A stretch of DNA of 8,617 nt from positions 1 to 8,617 of the forward strand of contig JACQNY010000050.1 in NCBI GenBank assembly GCA_016202795.1, written 5' to 3'. A program made the translations under genes and the position numbers. The DNA comes from Candidatus Aenigmatarchaeota archaeon. Its GTDB lineage: Archaea; Aenigmatarchaeota; Aenigmatarchaeia; JACPZZ01. Every line of letters begins with the position of its first letter. Within the stretch, counting starts at the first letter, position 1. This document shows, piece by piece, positions 5,525-8,617 of the stretch. The notes beneath the pieces are model-generated. The model saw only the letters and a program-made list of their open reading frames with translations, had not been told where the DNA came from and did not search any database.

Positions 5525-6016
5525 ATGGACATACAAAGGATAAAAAGCCTTGTAGAAAGCAGCGAAAAAGTCGCGGAACTGAAAAAGGAAGGCTTTTTTT
5601 TGTCGTCATTTATGTACTTGGCCCACTCTTTGGCGAAGGGGCCGCATTCGGTTATCGTTAATTTCTACAACAAGCAGAAAAACGAGCTTGCGTCCTTCAA
5701 CGCTAACGAAAAGGGGTTTGAATTCGCAGGCCTATCGCCGCCGATAAAAGAAACTGAAATAATTCCGCTAGAAGTAGACAAAATCGTCCTAGAAGCGGAC
5801 GAGGCCATGAAAAAATGCGGTTCCAAAGCTCCGGAAGAAGCGATATCGCGCATTGTTTTGGTTTTACGCACATCAACCAATTCCAAGGCGGAAACCGGCC
5901 CGACGTGGCAGGTAAACATATTCCTTAAAAATTTCCATGTTATATCAACCGTGTTAGACGCGGAAAACGGCGAGGAGATAGCGTCGTCGAAAATGAGTTT
6001 GTCCAGTAAATTATAA
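5525..6016 (+). CDS. Small cytoplasmic protein, PepSY-like C-terminal segment
   Basis: 163 residues, no signal peptide or membrane helix, and no firm family. The N-terminal half contains charged or amphipathic helices (about 2-38 and 82-97) and a short hairpin (SVIVNFYNKQKNELASF). The C-terminal part, about 106-156, runs from a helix into strands: RIVLVLRTS, then PTWQVNIFLKNFHVISTVLDA-ENGE. Trp-x-Val plus a closing Asp-Ala-x-x-Gly-Glu is the pattern of PepSY-type and similar small alpha+beta domains; the resemblance is weak. The ATG at 5525 is supported by GGTG just upstream and a TATA-like box at 5484. The gene sits alone between two oppositely oriented tRNA-Val genes and ends about 100 nt before the second. 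A real gene on codon pattern and signals; function unknown. Confidence 0.7.
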   Translation: MDIQRIKSLVESSEKVAELKKEGFFLSSFMYLAHSLAKGPHSVIVNFYNKQKNELASFNANEKGFEFAGLSPPIKETEIIPLEVDKIVLEADEAMKKCGSKAPEEAISRIVLVLRTSTNSKAETGPTWQVNIFLKNFHVISTVLDAENGEEIASSKMSLSSKL

Positions 6017-6043
6017 TTCTGATGTGAAATATTTCTTTGATCA

Positions 6044-6063
6044 AACTTTCTTTGAAAAAAGTT
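6044..6063 (-). terminator. T-rich terminator candidate beyond tRNA-Val(CAC)
   Basis: AACTTT (6044-6049) pairs with AAAGTT (6058-6063). On the minus strand the sequence carries a T6 run about 60 nt past the tRNA 3' end, after the palindrome at 6070-6115. Since it lies between convergent transcripts (the PepSY-like gene and the tRNA), it could limit both. Confidence 0.4.
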
Positions 6064-6069
6064 CATTCG

Positions 6070-6115
6070 GTAACTAGAAGCATACCGATACAATACACGG
6101 TATGCTTTAGTTAAC
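6070..6115. repeat. Long palindrome immediately downstream of tRNA-Val(CAC)
   Basis: TAACTA (6071-6076) pairs with TAGTTA (6108-6113), and AAGCATACCG (6078-6087) with CGGTATGCTT (6098-6107). That is 16 bp with a single bulged G (6077) and a 10-nt loop. The stem ends 5 nt from the tRNA 3' end. Its left arm begins GTAACTAGA, shared in inverse orientation with the palindrome upstream of tRNA-Ala. Confidence 0.85.
6098..6110 (+). repeat. Left copy of a 13-bp direct repeat flanking tRNA-Val(CAC)
   Basis: CGGTATGCTTTAG; matches 6240-6252 (CGGTATGCTTCAG) at 12 of 13 positions, 142 bp apart, bracketing the tRNA. The left copy is also the right arm of the palindrome at 6070-6115. Confidence 0.7.
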
Positions 6116-6118
6116 GAT

Positions 6119-6191
6119 TGGGTCCAGCCGGATTCGAACCGGCGATCTCCGCGATGTGAACGCGACGTCCTAACCACTAGACCATGGACCC
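6119..6191 (-). tRNA. tRNA-Val(CAC)
   Basis: 73 nt, no intron, no encoded CCA. Acceptor GGGTCCA pairs fully with TGGACCC, discriminator A. D arm GTCT-AGTGGTTA-GGAC, anticodon stem TCGCG/CGCGG (one T-G closing pair), loop TTCACAT with anticodon CAC for valine codon GTG. Variable loop AGATC; T arm GCCGG-TTCGAAT-CCGGC. The D arm is identical to that of tRNA-Val(TAC). It has a palindrome on each side, 9 nt from its 5' end and 5 nt from its 3' end. It converges with the PepSY-like gene and diverges from the TIM-barrel gene. Confidence 0.95.
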
Positions 6192-6200
6192 GTGTTGCTA

Positions 6201-6231
6201 GAAACATGCGCTGTTAGTATGCGCGTGTTTC
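6201..6231. repeat. 11-bp palindrome upstream of tRNA-Val(CAC)
   Basis: GAAACATGCGC (6201-6211) and GCGCGTGTTTC (6221-6231) pair over 11 positions, one being T-G on the plus strand, around a 9-nt loop (TGTTAGTAT). Arm length, loop length and distance from the tRNA match the element at 5439-5469. One arm position has changed from T:A there to C:G here, preserving pairing. Confidence 0.85.
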
Positions 6232-6239
6232 AGTTTCCT

Positions 6240-6252
6240 CGGTATGCTTCAG
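6240..6252 (+). repeat. Right copy of the 13-bp direct repeat flanking tRNA-Val(CAC)
   Basis: CGGTATGCTTCAG, differing at one base from 6098-6110. Here it is not part of a complete palindrome; it overlaps by three bases a small stem, CAGCC (6250-6254) with GGCTG (6262-6266), so it may be a half or degraded copy of the palindromic family. Confidence 0.65.
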
Positions 6253-6292
6253 CCTGCTTATGGCTGCCGTTAAAAACCGTTTTGTAGGCTTC

Positions 6293-6301
6293 TATTTAAA
6301 T
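6293..6301 (+). promoter_or_regulatory. Putative TATA box of the TIM-barrel gene
   Basis: TATTTAAAT, centred 27 nt before the ATG at 6324, with no Shine-Dalgarno between. This predicts a leaderless mRNA starting at or beside the ATG. Confidence 0.55.
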
Positions 6302-6323
6302 TGACTTCCGGACAACTAATTTC

Positions 6324-7127
6324 ATGGGTACAGCCAAACTTCCAACATTTGGTACAACCACAAACCCGTCGATAGATGTTATTAATGAAATAAAGGAAAT
6401 CGCTTTGCTGGATTTTGATTTCGTGGAAATCAGCATCGAGGAGCCGTGCGGCTCGCACAGGATAATCGCAAGGAACGCGCGGAAAATCAACCGGGTGATC
6501 GCAAAACATAAAATGTTCGCGCTTGGCCACGCGCCATGGTGGATCGACTTGGGAAGCCCGCATGAAATAGTTCGCAAAGCATGGATCTCGGAATGCGAAA
6601 AAATCATAGACGTGTGCAAAAAAATAAGCGCGCGGAAAATAACCTTCCACGCCCATTCGCAGAGCATGTTATTATCCGATAACACATTGCGCAGGGAAGT
6701 CATATCAAACTACATAGAAAACATGAAAAGCCTCGTTGATTACGCCGGCGGCGACACGGTAGTAATGCTGGAAAATACGACAGAGATGTCGTCGTTAAAG
6801 GATTTCGATAAAATAATTTCCGGCGTTAGAGGTTTGGGCGTAAATCTTGATATCGGACACGCCTTTATCGCCGGAGGCATGAAATCCGTTTCTAGCCACA
6901 TAAAAAAATTTTCGAAACGGATCGAGCACATCCACATGCACGACAACCACGGTAAAATGGACGAGCATCTGCCCATCGGGCTGGCGAACATAGATTTCCG
7001 AAAGACGATAAATGACCTTAAAAAAATCAAGTACGATAAAACCGTCTCGCTGGAAGTTTTCGTGCCCGAGCGGACGGTAACCAGAATTTCCGAGGAAATC
7101 GTGAAAGAGATCTGGTCGTCGAAATAA
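6324..7127 (+). CDS. TIM-barrel sugar-phosphate isomerase/epimerase or endonuclease IV-like protein
   Basis: 267 residues, close to the usual size of this superfamily (AP_endonuc_2, xylose isomerase-like). Candidate metal and active-site residues fall in order at strand ends: E35 (DFVEIS), H69 (LGHAPWW), H109 (TFHAHS), E150 (VMLENT), D176 and H179 (LDIGHAF), H204, H206, D207 and H209 (HIHMHDNHG), H215 (DEHLPIG) and E244 (SLEVF). Members are cytoplasmic, usually bind divalent metals (often Zn or Mn), and act either on sugars or sugar phosphates or, for true endonuclease IV, on abasic DNA. The HMHDNHGKMDEH-x-PIG segment is common to the isomerase-like branch and resembles the HxHD of endonuclease IV, so the substrate cannot be assigned. 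The ATG at 6324 is supported by a TATA-like box 27 nt upstream. It is not in an obvious operon: the next gene starts 61 bp later with its own box. Confidence 0.85.
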   Translation: MGTAKLPTFGTTTNPSIDVINEIKEIALLDFDFVEISIEEPCGSHRIIARNARKINRVIAKHKMFALGHAPWWIDLGSPHEIVRKAWISECEKIIDVCKKISARKITFHAHSQSMLLSDNTLRREVISNYIENMKSLVDYAGGDTVVMLENTTEMSSLKDFDKIISGVRGLGVNLDIGHAFIAGGMKSVSSHIKKFSKRIEHIHMHDNHGKMDEHLPIGLANIDFRKTINDLKKIKYDKTVSLEVFVPERTVTRISEEIVKEIWSSK

Positions 7128-7159
7128 CAAAAGCCTAATAATCAACCGCCCAAACGCCG

Positions 7160-7167
7160 TTTTTAAG
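7160..7167 (+). promoter_or_regulatory. Putative TATA box of the winged-helix gene
   Basis: TTTTTAAG, centred about 25 nt before the ATG at 7189. No Shine-Dalgarno is visible, so a leaderless mRNA is predicted. The box lies in the 61-bp gap after the TIM-barrel gene. Confidence 0.5.
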
Positions 7168-7188
7168 TTTTCCTAACCACAGATTATT

Positions 7189-8553
7189 ATGGCAAAACCC
7201 GACCAAGACGATTCTTCTGCACAGGGTTTGCAAACCAAGCCCGGTTCTACCATGGAAGAACTGAGAGCCGCAAGAGACGCGCTGTACGCGGACATGGCAA
7301 AAGAGCCGACTGTTCCGATACCATGGGCTGTTCACCAGCTTCTCGATAAACTTAACAGGATGTTAAACGGCCAAGCGCCGGTAGAACAAAGACCAGGCAA
7401 CGAAATGGTAACAGCAGTCGGAGCTCCGAGTGAATTGAGCATCGAGCAGCGCGTAATTTCCATGCTGGTCCAAAACGTCGGCAGCACAATAAAATACGAG
7501 CAAGTTTACAGGGCATTCCAAGCGTCGGACAGAAAGGAAGTGAGGGACGTATGGAAAAAGTTAAATAGAGGCGAGCTTGAGATTCCAAAAGATGGAAATG
7601 TTGGTTATACAGTATTTCCAAGAAACAAATTGGAAGTCATTGTAACGCCTTACAACACACAGATTAAAACACCCGAAGCGCGCAAGCCCAAAAGAAACAC
7701 GGAAAGGGCGCTTTTGTTCTTGTACGAAAACCCTGGAGCTCCTGACAATATTGTCGCCGAATATGTAGGGGCAAAAGGGTGGAGAATGAAATCCATTTTA
7801 ACAAGGCTCGCTAACAAGGGATACATCGACATAAACACACGGAACCTTACAGAAGCAGGCAAGCAAACCGCCGCAGCTTTGGCGGAATTAAAACCGATGA
7901 ACAATGCTAAAAGGCGGCGCAGAAAGAGCACAGCCCCGCTCGCGCTGCATGCGAGAATGAGGTCTTATCTGGCAGCCAACTCCGGAAAAGACATAGGGCC
8001 AGAAGATGCAATGGCATACTTCTCCGGAGACGCGCCGGACGCGGTCAGAAAATATTTCGGATCTTTCCGTGACGGCATATTAAGATTGCTCGGTTACACA
8101 ATCACAGCGCTGGATGAAAGCAGAATACATGTGCAAAGGACAAAACCTGCGGCTGCAAATAACGGAGCGATTCCTGTCCAGCCAGCACCAGATTACGGCA
8201 ACAACAGCGTGGTTTATCTGCCGGAAGTATTTTCTATAAATCAAATTTACGAAGAAGATCCGGAATTGAAAGATCTTGTCGGCACGTTCACAGGCATGGA
8301 ACCTAACCTGCTCGCGGCAAGACAAGCCACGCGGCCGGAAAAAATCGGTCAATTTTACGAAACAGTAATAAAGATACCAACAGAGGGCATCTACATGGGA
8401 AGAGGGCACAACGATTTCTTCCGTCTCGCGGTGAGGAACCGGACAGGAGCAGAACAATTCATGTCGTGGGCTTTGCAGCAGGAAAAATTAACGTCCGAAA
8501 TGGTTTACGCCGAGCTTGGTAAATACGAGACGGCGTTGGCAAGGCAGCCATAA
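7189..8553 (+). CDS. Putative multi-winged-helix DNA-binding protein
   Basis: 454 residues, no named family recognised and no signal peptide, so cytoplasmic. Residues 1-80 are polar with one helix (22-38) and likely flexible. Three helix-turn-helix-like segments with possible wings follow: about 82-144 (ELSIEQRVISMLVQN ... KYEQVYRAF ... VRDVWKKLNRGE, then a beta-like GNVGYTVF); about 168-233 (TERALLFLYENPG, DNIVAEYVGA, RMKSILTRLANKGYI, then LTEAGKQ, MarR/PadR-like); and about 249-315 (LHARMRSYLAANSG, GPEDAMAYFSG, VRKYFGSFRDGILRLLG). A basic patch KRRRRK (241-246) separates the second and third. A Pro/Ala/Asn linker (317-340) leads to a mostly helical C-terminal domain (345-454). The domain calls come from sequence pattern only. 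A DNA-binding role (regulator, replication or chromatin) is plausible; a specific function is not supported. M1 is preferred over M22 because of the TATA spacing. Confidence 0.7.
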   Translation: MAKPDQDDSSAQGLQTKPGSTMEELRAARDALYADMAKEPTVPIPWAVHQLLDKLNRMLNGQAPVEQRPGNEMVTAVGAPSELSIEQRVISMLVQNVGSTIKYEQVYRAFQASDRKEVRDVWKKLNRGELEIPKDGNVGYTVFPRNKLEVIVTPYNTQIKTPEARKPKRNTERALLFLYENPGAPDNIVAEYVGAKGWRMKSILTRLANKGYIDINTRNLTEAGKQTAAALAELKPMNNAKRRRRKSTAPLALHARMRSYLAANSGKDIGPEDAMAYFSGDAPDAVRKYFGSFRDGILRLLGYTITALDESRIHVQRTKPAAANNGAIPVQPAPDYGNNSVVYLPEVFSINQIYEEDPELKDLVGTFTGMEPNLLAARQATRPEKIGQFYETVIKIPTEGIYMGRGHNDFFRLAVRNRTGAEQFMSWALQQEKLTSEMVYAELGKYETALARQP

Positions 8554-8554
8554 G

Positions 8555-8564
8555 ATTTTATTTT
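8555..8564 (+). promoter_or_regulatory. Possible TATA box of the last gene
   Basis: ATTTTATTTT, centred about 22 nt before the ATG at 8581. The spacing is slightly short for a leaderless start; GCAGG at 8569-8573 is a weak Shine-Dalgarno candidate, so co-transcription with the winged-helix gene is also possible. Confidence 0.35.
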
Positions 8565-8580
8565 GTCAGGCAGGTTTAGA

Positions 8581-8617
8581 ATGGCAGTCGAGGAAAGGAC
8601 GCTTTCGAAAGAATTGT
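8581..8617 (+). CDS. Start of a further gene, cut by the right edge
   Basis: ATG at 8581 opens 12 codons without a stop (MAVEERTLSKEL), 27 bp after the previous stop and on the same strand. The length is too short for any functional statement. The gene call rests on position, the upstream AT-rich box and the charged helical start. It may form a unit with the winged-helix gene. Confidence 0.5.
   Translation, partial: MAVEERTLSKEL

Noticed and set aside
5293..5661. Plus-strand open frame over tRNA-Val(TAC) into the PepSY-like gene
   Set aside because: It covers the tRNA antisense and overlaps the better-supported frame starting at 5525, which has GGTG and a TATA-like box.
6036..6045. Perfect palindrome TTTGATCAAA
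   Set aside because: Ten bases, AT-rich, and not at a promoter; chance is a sufficient explanation.
5210..6252. Repeats considered as a CRISPR array
   Set aside because: The repeats are palindromes of differing sequence and irregular spacing, separated by tRNA genes; there are no unique spacers of constant length and no cas genes.
6324..7127. Naming the TIM-barrel gene as nfo (endonuclease IV)
   Set aside because: The sequence shows superfamily metal-site motifs but nothing that separates an abasic-site nuclease from sugar isomerases or epimerases.

Overview
The window looks archaeal. Every protein gene with a visible start except one has an AT-rich TATA-like box upstream, and several boxes lie so close (about 22-27 nt) to the start codon that the mRNAs would be leaderless. 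The three tRNA genes lack an encoded CCA, and one carries an intron at the archaeal 37/38 position. One gene has a Shine-Dalgarno match (GTGATCC) to the archaeal anti-SD, and a DUF63 membrane protein, an archaeal family, is present. Small lipoproteins, Thr-rich surface proteins and tight spacing would suit a DPANN-type or other uncultivated archaeon, but the sequence alone does not settle the lineage. I see no insertion sequence, CRISPR array or rRNA.

Layout. Positions 1-1592 (minus strand) hold two secreted lipoproteins, the left one cut by the window edge. A 29-bp divergent intergenic region follows, then the plus-strand DUF63 membrane protein (1622-2422). Its stop overlaps the stop of a minus-strand two-gene unit (4913 to 2419): a single-TM protein with three beta-sandwich-like repeats, then a three-TM protein with a large external part. 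The three-TM protein and the two lipoproteins share the same two beta-rich domains, so four of the first five genes probably act at the cell surface.

Positions 4914-6323 form a tRNA region. On the minus strand lie tRNA-Ala(GGC) with a 50-nt intron, tRNA-Val(TAC) and tRNA-Val(CAC). A small plus-strand gene for a PepSY-like protein sits between the two tRNA-Val genes. The spacers are packed with inverted repeats. Four of these look like members of one palindromic family lying next to tRNA ends, and this is the least explained feature of the window.

Positions 6324-8617 (plus strand) encode a TIM-barrel enzyme of the endonuclease IV / sugar-phosphate isomerase superfamily, a 454-residue protein with three predicted winged-helix segments and a basic patch, and the first 12 codons of another gene. 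Each has its own putative promoter. I see no complete pathway. The clearest functional groups are the paralogous surface proteins and the tRNA genes with their flanking palindromes.
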